Source of the DNA: Streptomyces sp. NBC_00247
Lineage (GTDB): Bacteria > Actinomycetota > Actinomycetes > Streptomycetales > Streptomycetaceae
DNA: 64,000 nucleotides
Direction: 5' to 3'
NCBI RefSeq assembly: GCF_036188265.1
Contig: NZ_CP108093.1
Coordinates: 4,236,001 to 4,300,000 of the forward strand
A program made the position numbers and the translations under genes. The notes below the pieces were generated by a model. The model had not been told where the DNA came from. It worked only from the letters and a program-made list of their open reading frames with translations, and made no database searches. Numbering within the stretch: position 1 is the stretch's first letter; each line of letters begins with the position of its first letter. Positions 23,015-31,093 of this stretch are shown in pieces.

Positions 23015-23200
23015 GTGGCGAAGAAGTCCCTGATCGCTAAGGCTGCCCGCAAGCCGAAGTTCGGCGTTCGCGCGTACACGCGTTGCCAGCGCTGCGGCCG
23101 CCCGCACTCCGTCTACCGCAAGTTCGGCCTGTGCCGCGTGTGCCTTCGTGAGATGGCTCACCGTGGCGAGCTGCCGGGCGTGACCAAGAGCTCCTGGTAA
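23015..23200 (+). CDS. rpsN: 30S ribosomal protein S14, zinc-binding form
   Basis: 61 residues from GTG, MAKKSLIAKAARKPKFGVRA. It has both cysteine pairs (CQRCG and CRVC), so this is the short Zn-binding type (type Z). In many actinobacteria a cysteine-free paralogue replaces it under zinc limitation; none is in this window. Confidence 0.97.
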   Translation: MAKKSLIAKAARKPKFGVRAYTRCQRCGRPHSVYRKFGLCRVCLREMAHRGELPGVTKSSW

Positions 23201-23425
23201 TCACCCCTTCGCCCTTTGGGCGTTGGGATGACCAGGAGACTCTCGGTAAGCATCTGGTCGGCAGGAGCCCGTCCTTTCATGCCGTAGGCTAGAAGGGTTG
23301 GGCGCCTGCCGCCCTAGACCGACTTACTACGCCGTAGGTCCCCGCACCGCACCCGTCCCGCCACTGAGTGGGGAGAGGGATGGCGCATACAGGAAACCCC
23401 GGCGAGAGAGGCCGAAGGCCAACTC
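23201..23425 (+). promoter_or_regulatory. Gap between rpsN and rpsH with hairpin and -10-like site
   Basis: 225 bp. A small hairpin (CGCCC TTT GGGCG, about 23209-23221) lies just after rpsN. TAGGCT at 23285-23290 resembles a streptomycete -10, but no good -35 was seen 16-19 nt upstream. A minor internal promoter is possible. Confidence 0.35.
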
Positions 23426-23824
23426 ATGACCATGACTGATCCGATCGCAGACATGCTCACGCGTCTGCGCAACGCGAACTCGGCATACCACGACTCCGTC
23501 GCGATGCCGCACAGCAAGATCAAGTCGCACATCGCGGAGATCCTCCAGCAGGAGGGCTTCATCACCGGCTGGAAGGTCGAGGACGCCGAGGTTGGCAAGA
23601 ACCTCGTTCTCGACCTGAAGTTCGGTCCGAACCGCGAGCGCTCGATCGCCGGCATCAAGCGAATCTCGAAGCCGGGTCTGCGTGTTTACGCAAAGTCCAC
23701 CAACCTGCCGAAGGTCCTCGGCGGCCTGGGCGTGGCGATCATCTCCACGTCCCACGGTCTCCTGACCGGCCAGCAGGCCAGCAAGAAGGGCGTAGGTGGG
23801 GAAGTCCTCGCCTACGTCTGGTAG
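23426..23824 (+). CDS. rpsH: 30S ribosomal protein S8
   Basis: 132 residues, MTMTDPIADMLTRLRNANSA, HSKIKSHIAEILQQEG and the C-terminal GLLTGQQASKKGVGGEVLAY. S8 binds helix 21 of 16S rRNA and in E. coli is the spc-operon repressor. It follows a 225-bp gap. Confidence 0.98.
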   Translation: MTMTDPIADMLTRLRNANSAYHDSVAMPHSKIKSHIAEILQQEGFITGWKVEDAEVGKNLVLDLKFGPNRERSIAGIKRISKPGLRVYAKSTNLPKVLGGLGVAIISTSHGLLTGQQASKKGVGGEVLAYVW

Positions 23825-23846
23825 TCGGGAATCGGAGGAATAGCTC

Positions 23847-24386
23847 ATGTCGCGAATCGGCAAGCTCCCCATCCAGGTTCCCGCCGGTGTGGACGTCACC
23901 ATCGATGGCCGCACGGTCGCGGTGAAGGGCCCCAAGGGTTCCCTCTCGCACACCGTCGCCGCGCCGATCGAGGTCACCAAGGGTGAGGACGGCGTTCTGA
24001 ACGTCGTCCGCCCGAACGACGAGCGTCAGAACAAGGCCCTTCACGGCCTGTCCCGCACGCTGGTGGCGAACATGATCACCGGCGTGACCCAGGGATACAG
24101 CAAGGCGCTCGAAATCAGCGGTGTCGGTTACCGCGTCCAGGCGAAGGGCTCCAACCTGGAGTTCGCCCTGGGCTACAGCCACCCGATCCTCATCGAGGCT
24201 CCGGAAGGCATCACCTTCAAGGTCGAGTCGCCCACGAAGCTCAGCGTCGAGGGCATCGACAAGCAGAAGGTCGGCGAGGTAGCCGCCAACATCCGCAAGC
24301 TGCGGAAGCCCGACCCGTACAAGGCCAAGGGCGTCAAGTACGCGGGCGAGGTCATCCGCCGCAAGGTCGGAAAGGCTGGTAAGTAG
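23847..24386 (+). CDS. rplF: 50S ribosomal protein L6
   Basis: 179 residues, MSRIGKLPIQVPAGVDVTID, GPKGSLSH and the C-terminal RKPDPYKAKGVKYAGEVIRR. L6 binds near the sarcin-ricin loop. GGAGGAA precedes the ATG. Confidence 0.98.
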   Translation: MSRIGKLPIQVPAGVDVTIDGRTVAVKGPKGSLSHTVAAPIEVTKGEDGVLNVVRPNDERQNKALHGLSRTLVANMITGVTQGYSKALEISGVGYRVQAKGSNLEFALGYSHPILIEAPEGITFKVESPTKLSVEGIDKQKVGEVAANIRKLRKPDPYKAKGVKYAGEVIRRKVGKAGK

Positions 24387-24388
24387 CC

Positions 24389-24772
24389 ATGGCATACGGC
24401 GTGAAGATCGCCAAGGGCGACGCGTACAAGCGCGCCTCCCGCAAGCGGCGCCACATCCGCGTCCGCAAGCACATCTCCGGTTCGCCGGAGCGTCCCCGCC
24501 TCGTCGTGACGCGTTCCAACCGTCACATCGTGGCCCAGGTCATCGACGACATCGCGGGCCACACGCTCGCGTCGGCGTCGACCCTGGACGTCTCCATCCG
24601 TGGTGGCGAGGGTGACAAGAGCGCTCAGGCCCAGCAGGTCGGCGCCCTGGTCGCCGAGCGCGCCAAGGCCGCAGGCGTCGAGGCCGTCGTGTTTGACCGC
24701 GGTGGTAACCAGTACGCCGGGCGGATTGCCGCTCTGGCTGACGCCGCCCGTGAAGCCGGGCTGAAGTTCTAA
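24389..24772 (+). CDS. rplR: 50S ribosomal protein L18
   Basis: 127 residues, RRHIRVRKHISGSPERPRLV, SNRHIVAQVIDD and DRGGNQYAGRIAALADAARE. L18 binds 5S rRNA with L5. It lies 2 bp after rplF. Confidence 0.98.
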   Translation: MAYGVKIAKGDAYKRASRKRRHIRVRKHISGSPERPRLVVTRSNRHIVAQVIDDIAGHTLASASTLDVSIRGGEGDKSAQAQQVGALVAERAKAAGVEAVVFDRGGNQYAGRIAALADAAREAGLKF

Positions 24773-24819
24773 GCCCCGGTTCCTACGCACAGCGGACGTA
24801 ACAGAGAGAGGTAATTCCA

Positions 24820-25425
24820 ATGGCTGGACCCCAGCGCCGCGGAAGCGGTGCCGGTGGCGGCGAGCGGCGGGACCGGAAGGGCCGTGACGGTGGCCCCAGC
24901 GCCGCCGAGAAGACCGCGTACGTTGAGCGCGTTGTCGCGATCAACCGCGTCGCCAAGGTTGTGAAGGGTGGTCGTCGCTTCAGCTTCACCGCGCTGGTCG
25001 TGGTGGGCGATGGTGACGGCACCGTCGGTGTCGGTTACGGCAAGGCCAAGGAAGTTCCCGCGGCCATCGCCAAGGGTGTCGAGGAAGCCAAGAAGTCCTT
25101 CTTCAAGGTTCCGCGCATCCAGGGCACGATTCCTCACCCGATCACGGGCGAGAAGGCCGCGGGCGTCGTCCTGCTCAAGCCTGCTTCCCCGGGTACCGGC
25201 GTCATCGCCGGTGGTCCGGTGCGTGCCGTGCTCGAGTGCGCCGGCGTCCACGACGTCCTGTCGAAGTCGCTCGGTTCTTCCAACGCGATCAACATCGTGC
25301 ACGCGACCGTGGCGGCCCTTCAGGGCCTGCAGCGTCCCGAGGAGATCGCGGCCCGCCGCGGTCTGCCCCTCGAGGACGTCGCCCCCGCGGCTCTGCTCCG
25401 TGCGCGTGCCGGGGCTGGTGCGTAA
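24820..25425 (+). CDS. rpsE: 30S ribosomal protein S5
   Basis: 201 residues: an Arg/Gly-rich N-terminus, the double-stranded RNA-binding fold (ERVVAINRVAKVVKGGRRFS, VGYGKAKEVPAAI) and GSSNAINIVHATVAALQGL. S5 is important for decoding fidelity and classical spectinomycin resistance changes map here. It overlaps rpmD by 1 bp. Confidence 0.98.
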   Translation: MAGPQRRGSGAGGGERRDRKGRDGGPSAAEKTAYVERVVAINRVAKVVKGGRRFSFTALVVVGDGDGTVGVGYGKAKEVPAAIAKGVEEAKKSFFKVPRIQGTIPHPITGEKAAGVVLLKPASPGTGVIAGGPVRAVLECAGVHDVLSKSLGSSNAINIVHATVAALQGLQRPEEIAARRGLPLEDVAPAALLRARAGAGA

Positions 25426-25607
25426 TGGCCAGCCTCAAGATCACGCAGACGAAGTCGTACATCGGTAGCAAGCAGAACCACCGCGACACCCTGCGTTCGC
25501 TCGGGCTCAAGCGCCTGCACGACGTGGTTGTCAAGGAGGACCGCCCCGAGTTCCGCGGAATGGTTCACACCGTCCGCCACCTCGTGACGGTTGAGGAGGT
25601 TGACTGA
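25425..25607 (+). CDS. rpmD: 50S ribosomal protein L30
   Basis: 60 residues, MASLKITQTKSYIGSKQNHR, LRSLGLKRLHDVVV and the usual GMVHTVRHLV end. It is a small globular 23S-binding protein, translationally coupled to rpsE. Confidence 0.97.
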   Translation: MASLKITQTKSYIGSKQNHRDTLRSLGLKRLHDVVVKEDRPEFRGMVHTVRHLVTVEEVD

Positions 25608-25608
25608 C

Positions 25609-26064
25609 ATGGCGGAGAACAGCCCGCTGAAGGCCCACAACCTCCGGCCTGCCCCGGGCGCCAAGACCGCCAAGACCCGTGTGGGTCGTGGTGAGGCGTC
25701 CAAGGGTAAGACCGCAGGTCGTGGTACCAAGGGAACGAAGGCTCGTTACCAGGTTCCGCAGCGTTTCGAGGGTGGCCAGATGCCCCTCCACATGCGCCTG
25801 CCGAAGCTCAAGGGCTTCAAGAACCCGTTCCGCACGGAGTACCAGGTCGTGAACCTGGACAAGCTCGCGACGCTCTACCCCGAGGGTGGAGAGGTCACGG
25901 TGGCCGGCCTGGTCGCCAAGGGCGCCGTGCGCAACAACCACCTCGTCAAGGTCCTCGGACAGGGCGAGATCTCCGTGGCGCTGCAGGTTTCGGTTGACGC
26001 CGTCTCCGGCTCCGCCAAGGAGAAGATTGCCGCCGCCGGCGGCACCGTCACCGAGCTCGTCTGA
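25609..26064 (+). CDS. rplO: 50S ribosomal protein L15
   Basis: 151 residues: a basic glycine-rich N-terminus (RVGRGEASKGKTAGRGTKG), FEGGQMPLHMRLPKLKGF, and a C-terminal globular part (VSVDAVSGSAKEKIAAAGG). It is the last gene before a strong terminator, so secY starts a separate unit here. Confidence 0.98.
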   Translation: MAENSPLKAHNLRPAPGAKTAKTRVGRGEASKGKTAGRGTKGTKARYQVPQRFEGGQMPLHMRLPKLKGFKNPFRTEYQVVNLDKLATLYPEGGEVTVAGLVAKGAVRNNHLVKVLGQGEISVALQVSVDAVSGSAKEKIAAAGGTVTELV

Positions 26065-26098
26065 GACAACTCGGACAACTCGATGTACTGAACACCCG

Positions 26099-26132
26099 AC
26101 CGGGGATGCCTCTTCCAAGAGGCATCCCCGGT
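26099..26132 (+). terminator. Strong hairpin after rplO
   Basis: A 16-bp perfect stem (ACCGGGGATGCCTCTT and its complement) with a minimal CC turn, followed by TTGGTCGTT. It ends the spc group. Confidence 0.85.
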
Positions 26133-26214
26133 TGGTCGTTCCTAGGGGGGCATGGTCGCCGGTAAGGTGGCGTGAGTTGTGTGCTAACCCCTCGGGCACC
26201 CGCCCTGGGACACT

Positions 26215-26242
26215 TTGACTTTTTTTGTGTCCGTCGTATCCG
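26215..26242 (+). promoter_or_regulatory. Candidate secY promoter
   Basis: TTGACT (26215-26220), a 16-nt spacer and TATCCG, in an unusual T-rich stretch (TTGACTTTTTTTGTG). It lies between the rplO terminator and secY. Confidence 0.4.
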
Positions 26243-26296
26243 TCGAACCTCAAGACCGTCACCTCTACGCATAGCGCGGGGGTCGCAGGAGGCACC

Positions 26297-27616
26297 GTGC
26301 TCACCGCGTTCGCCCGGGCGTTCAAGACGCCCGACCTGCGCAAGAAGCTGCTCTTCACGCTCGGCATCATCGTTCTCTATCGGCTCGGGGCACACATCCC
26401 CGTACCGGGAGTGAGTTACGAGAACGTCCAGACCTGTATCGACCAGGCCAGCAAGGGCAATAACAGCCTCTTCGGTCTCGTCAACATGTTCAGCGGTGGT
26501 GCGCTGCTGCAGATCACGATCTTCGCGCTCGGCATCATGCCGTACATCACGGCCAGCATCATTCTTCAGCTGCTGACCGTGGTCATCCCCCGACTGGAGG
26601 CCCTCAAGAAGGAGGGACAGTCCGGGCAGACCAAGATCACCCAGTACACGCGTTACCTCACGGTCGCGCTGGCCATCCTCCAGGGCACCGGCCTGGTGGC
26701 GACCGCCCGCAGCGGCGCGCTCTTCAGCAGCTGCTCGGTGGGCGACCAGATCGTCCCCAACTCCTCGATCTTCACCACGATCGTCATGGTCGTCACGATG
26801 ACGGCCGGCACCGCCTGCGTCATGTGGCTCGGTGAGCTCATCACCGACCGCGGCATCGGCAACGGCATGTCGATCCTGATGTTCATCTCGATCGCCGCCA
26901 GCTTCCCGAGCGCCCTGTGGGCCATCAAGGAGAGCGGCAAGCTCGCCGACGGCTGGATCGAGTTCGGCACGGTCATCCTCATCGGCATGGTGATGGTGGG
27001 CCTCGTCGTCTTCGTCGAGCAGGCCCAGCGCCGCATCCCGGTGCAGTACGCGAAGCGCATGATCGGGCGCCGTTCCTACGGCGGTACGTCCACGTACATC
27101 CCGCTCAAGGTGAACCAGGCGGGCGTCATCCCCGTCATCTTCGCCTCCTCGCTCCTCTACATCCCGGCCCTGATCGTCCAGTTCTCCAACTCCAACGCGG
27201 GCTGGGCGAACTGGATCAAGGACCACTTCGTCAAGGGCGACCACCCGTACTACATCGCGTCCTACTTCCTCCTGATCGTCTTCTTCGCGTTCTTCTACGT
27301 GGCGATCTCGTTCAACCCCGAAGAAGTAGCCGACAACATGAAGAAGTATGGTGGGTTCATCCCGGGTATCCGGGCAGGTCGACCTACAGCCGAGTACCTG
27401 AGCTACGTGCTCAACAGGATCACTTGGCCGGGCTCGCTGTACCTGGGTCTGATCGCTCTGGTGCCGACGATGGCGTTGGCAGGCTTCGGCGGTGCGAACC
27501 AGAACTTCCCGTTCGGCGGGACGAGCATCCTCATCATCGTGGGTGTGGGTCTGGAAACCGTGAAGCAGATCGAGAGTCAGCTCCAGCAGCGCAATTACGA
27601 AGGGTTCCTCCGCTGA
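26297..27616 (+). CDS. secY: Protein translocase subunit SecY
   Basis: 439 residues with about ten membrane helices: LLFTLGIIVLYRLGAHIPVPG (helix 1), LLQITIFALGIMPYITASIILQL, TYIPLKVNQAGVIPVIFASS and the cytoplasmic loop VPVQYAKRM-type segment (RRIPVQYAKRMIGR). It is the channel of the Sec translocon with SecE and SecG. The GTG at 26297 with AGGAGG is preferred over the upstream frame. It overlaps adk (TGATG). Confidence 0.98.
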   Translation: MLTAFARAFKTPDLRKKLLFTLGIIVLYRLGAHIPVPGVSYENVQTCIDQASKGNNSLFGLVNMFSGGALLQITIFALGIMPYITASIILQLLTVVIPRLEALKKEGQSGQTKITQYTRYLTVALAILQGTGLVATARSGALFSSCSVGDQIVPNSSIFTTIVMVVTMTAGTACVMWLGELITDRGIGNGMSILMFISIAASFPSALWAIKESGKLADGWIEFGTVILIGMVMVGLVVFVEQAQRRIPVQYAKRMIGRRSYGGTSTYIPLKVNQAGVIPVIFASSLLYIPALIVQFSNSNAGWANWIKDHFVKGDHPYYIASYFLLIVFFAFFYVAISFNPEEVADNMKKYGGFIPGIRAGRPTAEYLSYVLNRITWPGSLYLGLIALVPTMALAGFGGANQNFPFGGTSILIIVGVGLETVKQIESQLQQRNYEGFLR

Positions 27617-28272
27617 TGCGAATCGTCCTCGTCGGGCCTCCTGGTGCCGGCAAGGGAACGCAGGCCGCGTACCTTGCCAAGAACCTGTCGATTCCGCACA
27701 TCTCCACGGGCGACCTCTTCCGCGCCAACATCAGCCAGGGCACCGACCTTGGCAAGCAGGCCCGGTCCTACATGGACAAGGGTCAGCTGGTGCCGGACGA
27801 GGTGACCAACGCGATGGCCGAGGACCGCATGTCCCAGCCCGACGCGGCCGGTGGCTTCCTGCTCGACGGCTTCCCGCGCAACGTCGGCCAGGCCGAGGCG
27901 CTGGACGAGATGCTCAAGAGCAAGGGTGTGGCACTCGACGCGGTCCTGGACCTGGAGGTCCCCGAGGACGAGGTCGTGAAGCGGATCGCGGGTCGCCGCA
28001 TCTGCCGCAACGACAGCTCGCACGTCTTCCACGTCGCGTACAACCAGCCGGAGACCGAGGGTGTCTGCGACACCTGCGGCGGCGAGCTGTACCAGCGGGA
28101 CGACGACAACGAGGAGACGGTCCGCACCCGGCTGGAGGTCTACCACACCCAGACCGAGCCGATCATCGACTACTACCGCGAGCAGGGGCTGGTCGTGACC
28201 ATCCCCGCCCTCGGCAAGGTCACCGAAGTGACCGAGCGGGCCATGGCGGCGCTCAAGTCCGACGAGGGCTGA
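27616..28272 (+). CDS. adk: Adenylate kinase
   Basis: 218 residues. P-loop GPPGAGKGT (7-15), NMP-binding ISTGDLFRANI and DGFPRN, and a long LID with a likely zinc site (CRNDSSH...CDTCG). It interconverts ATP + AMP and 2 ADP. The secY-adk linkage is common in actinobacteria, and the ATG overlaps the secY stop. Confidence 0.98.
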   Translation: MRIVLVGPPGAGKGTQAAYLAKNLSIPHISTGDLFRANISQGTDLGKQARSYMDKGQLVPDEVTNAMAEDRMSQPDAAGGFLLDGFPRNVGQAEALDEMLKSKGVALDAVLDLEVPEDEVVKRIAGRRICRNDSSHVFHVAYNQPETEGVCDTCGGELYQRDDDNEETVRTRLEVYHTQTEPIIDYYREQGLVVTIPALGKVTEVTERAMAALKSDEG

Positions 28273-28295
28273 GCACCACCCACGCAGTAACTTCC

Positions 28296-28335
28296 ACAGC
28301 CGGCCGCGGTGCCCCAGGGCGCCGCGGCCGGCTGT
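28296..28335 (+). terminator. Hairpin after adk
   Basis: A 14-bp perfect stem (ACAGCCGGCCGCGG and its complement) with a further GCCC/GGGC pairing inside the loop, followed by TTGTCG. It starts about 24 bp after the adk stop, so map probably has its own promoter. Confidence 0.85.
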
Positions 28336-28439
28336 TTGTCGCCGTATCGTGGATTCACGGTCACGTCGCGGCCCCCCGTCCCCGGAGGCGGGAGACGGTC
28401 CCCGTCCCCAGAGACGCAGATGCAGAGAGGCGCCCAGCA

Positions 28440-29276
28440 ATGGTGCAGATCAAGACCCCGGAGCAGATCGCCAAGATGCGTGAGGCGGGCCTGGTGGTCG
28501 CCGCCATTCACGCCGCCACCCGCGAGGCCGCGGTACCGGGCGCTTCCACCCACGACCTCGACCAGGTCGCGCGCAAGGTGATCGCCGACCACGGCGCGAA
28601 GTCGAACTTCCTCGGGTACGGCGGGTTCCCGGCGACCATCTGCACCTCGGTCAACGACGTCGTCGTCCACGGCATCCCGGACGAGAAGACCGTCCTCAAG
28701 GACGGCGACATCATCTCCATCGACTGCGGCGCGATCGTGGACGGCTGGCACGGCGACGCCGCGTACACCGCCTTCGTGGGCACCGGACACGCTCCGGAAC
28801 TGATCGAGCTCTCCCGGGTGACCGAGGAGTCGATGTGGGCCGGTATCGCCGCGATGAAGGTGAACAACCGCCTCCTCGACATCTCGAAGGCGATCGAGGG
28901 CTACATCCGCCGCCAGCCCCGCCCCGCCACCGGCAAGTACGGGATCATCGAGGACTACGGCGGCCACGGCATCGGCACCGAGATGCACATGGACCCGCAC
29001 CTGCTGAACTACGTCTCCCGCAAGCGGGGCAAGGGCATCAAGCTGGTCCCCGGCGTCTGCCTGGCGATCGAGCCCATGGTCTCGCTCGGCACCGCGCAGA
29101 CGAAGGTGCTCAGCGACGACTGGACCGTGCTCACCACCGACGGCAGCTGGTCCTCCCACTGGGAGCACTCCATCGCGCTCACGGAGGACGGCCCGCTGGT
29201 GCTGACCGCCCCGGACGGCGGAGCCGAGAAGCTCGCCCCGTACGGCGTCCAGGCGGCGCCGGACCCGCTGGCCTGA
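28440..29276 (+). CDS. map: Type I methionine aminopeptidase
   Basis: 278 residues with all metal ligands: SIDCGAIVDGWHGDAAYT (two Asp), GHGIGTEMHMDP (His), CLAIEPM (Glu) and WEHSIALTEDGP (Glu), plus the HGIPD substrate histidine. It removes N-terminal Met from nascent proteins. There is no N-terminal zinc-finger extension. A hairpin before it and a gap after it suggest a single-gene unit. Confidence 0.97.
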   Translation: MVQIKTPEQIAKMREAGLVVAAIHAATREAAVPGASTHDLDQVARKVIADHGAKSNFLGYGGFPATICTSVNDVVVHGIPDEKTVLKDGDIISIDCGAIVDGWHGDAAYTAFVGTGHAPELIELSRVTEESMWAGIAAMKVNNRLLDISKAIEGYIRRQPRPATGKYGIIEDYGGHGIGTEMHMDPHLLNYVSRKRGKGIKLVPGVCLAIEPMVSLGTAQTKVLSDDWTVLTTDGSWSSHWEHSIALTEDGPLVLTAPDGGAEKLAPYGVQAAPDPLA

Positions 29277-29344
29277 GCACGCGGCCCGGCGCCGGCCGAT
29301 CGCCTCGCCCGTCGGGGCGTAAGGATCACGGACGCTGGGCAAAC

Positions 29345-29382
29345 TTGACGGATTCGTCTTTTGGAGTCCGCTGACGTAGACT
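29345..29382 (+). promoter_or_regulatory. Candidate infA promoter region
   Basis: TAGACT (29377-29382) is a good -10; TTGACG (29345-29350) is a good -35 but 26 nt away, so they may belong to two overlapping promoters. It lies in the 197-bp gap between map and infA. Confidence 0.4.
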
Positions 29383-29473
29383 GACTCGTCGGCTCTCGTG
29401 CATCCGTGTGTCCACTTGGTGGTAGCAGGGCAGAGCGGGAGTCGATCAAGGTAGCCGATTCGAAAGGCGAAGC

Positions 29474-29695
29474 GTGGCCAAGAAGCAAGGTGCCATCGAA
29501 ATCGAGGGCACCGTGATCGAGTCCCTCCCGAACGCAATGTTCCGGGTGGAGCTCCAGAACGGTCACAAGGTCCTCGCGCACATCAGCGGCAAGATGCGGA
29601 TGCACTACATCCGTATCCTCCCCGATGACCGGGTCGTGGTGGAGCTCTCTCCGTACGACCTGACGCGTGGCCGGATCGTCTACCGGTACAAGTAG
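29474..29695 (+). CDS. infA: Translation initiation factor IF-1
   Basis: 73 residues from a GTG start, an S1-type OB fold: MAKKQGAIEIEGTVIESLPN, VELQNGHKVLAHISGKMR and GRIVYRYK. IF-1 occupies the A site during initiation. It precedes rpmJ, rpsM and rpsK in the usual order. Confidence 0.98.
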   Translation: MAKKQGAIEIEGTVIESLPNAMFRVELQNGHKVLAHISGKMRMHYIRILPDDRVVVELSPYDLTRGRIVYRYK

Positions 29696-29755
29696 ATCTT
29701 GCCCCCATCGCGCTGCGGCGCGGTGATGGCACTGACCCGGAGAACCTGACATCCC

Positions 29756-29869
29756 ATGAAGGTCAAGCCGAGCGTCAAGAAGATCTGCGACAAGTGCAAG
29801 GTGATCCGCCGTCACGGCCGGGTCATGGTCATCTGCGAAAACCTGCGCCACAAGCAGCGCCAGGGCTGA
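29756..29869 (+). CDS. rpmJ: 50S ribosomal protein L36, zinc-binding form
   Basis: 37 residues: MKVKPSVKKICDKCKV, then RRHGRVMVICENLRHKQRQG. The CxxC, later Cys and His form the zinc ribbon (C-plus type). It is the smallest ribosomal protein here, 60 bp after infA. Confidence 0.95.
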   Translation: MKVKPSVKKICDKCKVIRRHGRVMVICENLRHKQRQG

Positions 29870-30063
29870 CGCACGACCCCCTGCATCTCGCAGTTCTTCG
29901 CGCGACGCACGTAATACGTACATACGCAGTGCCCGTCCAAGCCACGGCTGACGACACCTCCGGCGGGGGCCGGGGACCCGGGCGTACCACTGACTCGTTC
30001 GAGCGGTCGGCGGTCGGGAGCGGCACTGTGGAAGACCCCCGACTTAACAACTGGAGCCATTGA
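29870..30063 (+). other. Gap between rpmJ and rpsM
   Basis: 194 bp. It includes an A/T-richer segment around 29908-29930 with ACGTAATACGTACATACG. No clear promoter pair, hairpin or gene was found. Confidence 0.3.
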
Positions 30064-30444
30064 ATGGCACGCGTTTCAGGTGTTGACATCCCGCGCGAAA
30101 AGCGCGTGGAGGTTGCCCTCACCTACGTCTTCGGCATCGGGCGCACCCGGTCCAAGGAGATCCTCGCCGCGACCGGCGTGAACCCGAACACCCGTGTTCG
30201 CGACCTGGCCGAAGAGGACCTCGTCAAGATCCGCGAGTTCGTCGACGCCAACCTGCGCACCGAGGGTGACCTCCGCCGCGAGATCCAGGGCGACATCCGC
30301 CGCAAGATCGAGATCGGCTGCTACCAGGGCATTCGCCACCGTCGTGGCCTGCCGGTGCACGGTCAGCGCACCAGCACGAACGCGCGTACCCGCAAGGGCC
30401 CGCGTCGCGCCATCGCCGGTAAGAAGAAGCCGGGCAAGAAGTAG
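30064..30444 (+). CDS. rpsM: 30S ribosomal protein S13
   Basis: 126 residues, MARVSGVDIPREKRVEVALT, YVFGIGRTRSKEIL and the basic tail TSTNARTRKGPRRAIAGKKK. S13 lies in the head and bridges to L5 (B1b). Confidence 0.98.
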   Translation: MARVSGVDIPREKRVEVALTYVFGIGRTRSKEILAATGVNPNTRVRDLAEEDLVKIREFVDANLRTEGDLRREIQGDIRRKIEIGCYQGIRHRRGLPVHGQRTSTNARTRKGPRRAIAGKKKPGKK

Positions 30445-30545
30445 TCCTCAGCGGACGCACTGCGAGGTCCGGACTTCCGGCCGAGCAGCAACCAGCGGTC
30501 TTCGCTGTAGGACCGATCACCTCCCCTCTCCATCTGGAGTAAGAC

Positions 30546-30950
30546 ATGCCCCCCAAGGGTCGTCAGGGCGCAGCCAAGAAGGTGCGTCGCAAGGAAAAGA
30601 AGAACGTCGCTCACGGCCACGCGCACATCAAGAGCACGTTCAACAACACCATCGTCTCGATCACGGACCCCTCGGGCAACGTGATCTCCTGGGCCTCCGC
30701 CGGCCACGTCGGCTTCAAGGGCTCGCGCAAGTCCACCCCCTTCGCCGCGCAGATGGCCGCCGAGTCGGCCGCCCGCCGCGCGCAGGAGCACGGCATGCGC
30801 AAGGTCGACGTCTTCGTCAAGGGTCCGGGCTCCGGCCGCGAGACCGCGATCCGCTCCCTCCAGGCCACGGGCCTCGAGGTCGGTTCGATCCAGGACGTCA
30901 CCCCGACGCCGCACAACGGCTGCCGTCCGCCGAAGCGTCGCCGCGTCTGA
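30546..30950 (+). CDS. rpsK: 30S ribosomal protein S11
   Basis: 134 residues, HAHIKSTFNNTIVSITDPSG, SWASAGHVGFKGSRKSTPFA and DVTPTPHNGCRPPKRRRV. S11 is in the platform next to the Shine-Dalgarno helix. GGAG precedes the ATG. Confidence 0.98.
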   Translation: MPPKGRQGAAKKVRRKEKKNVAHGHAHIKSTFNNTIVSITDPSGNVISWASAGHVGFKGSRKSTPFAAQMAAESAARRAQEHGMRKVDVFVKGPGSGRETAIRSLQATGLEVGSIQDVTPTPHNGCRPPKRRRV

Positions 30951-30999
30951 CGCATGACGGCCGGTGACGGCCGTCTGTGTTCACGCACACCTGTGGGAC

Positions 31000-31033
31000 C
31001 GGGCGGTACCTCCCTTCGGGGGCGTACCGCCCG
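31000..31033 (+). terminator. Hairpin between rpsK and rpoA
   Basis: CGGGCGGTAC and GTACCGCCCG form a 10-bp outer stem; inside is CCC-TTCG-GGG. It may partly terminate before rpoA and so set the ratio of RNA polymerase alpha to ribosomal proteins. Confidence 0.65.
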
Positions 31034-31038
31034 TACCC

Positions 31039-31066
31039 TTGTTGTATCTGTCGGGCATCAAATAGT
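31039..31066 (+). promoter_or_regulatory. Candidate rpoA promoter
   Basis: TTGTTG (31039-31044), a 16-nt spacer and AATAGT (31061-31066), just after the hairpin at 31000-31033 and 28 bp before rpoA. Confidence 0.4.
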
Positions 31067-31093
31067 GGGTGCCCACGACTGAAGGACATCAGC

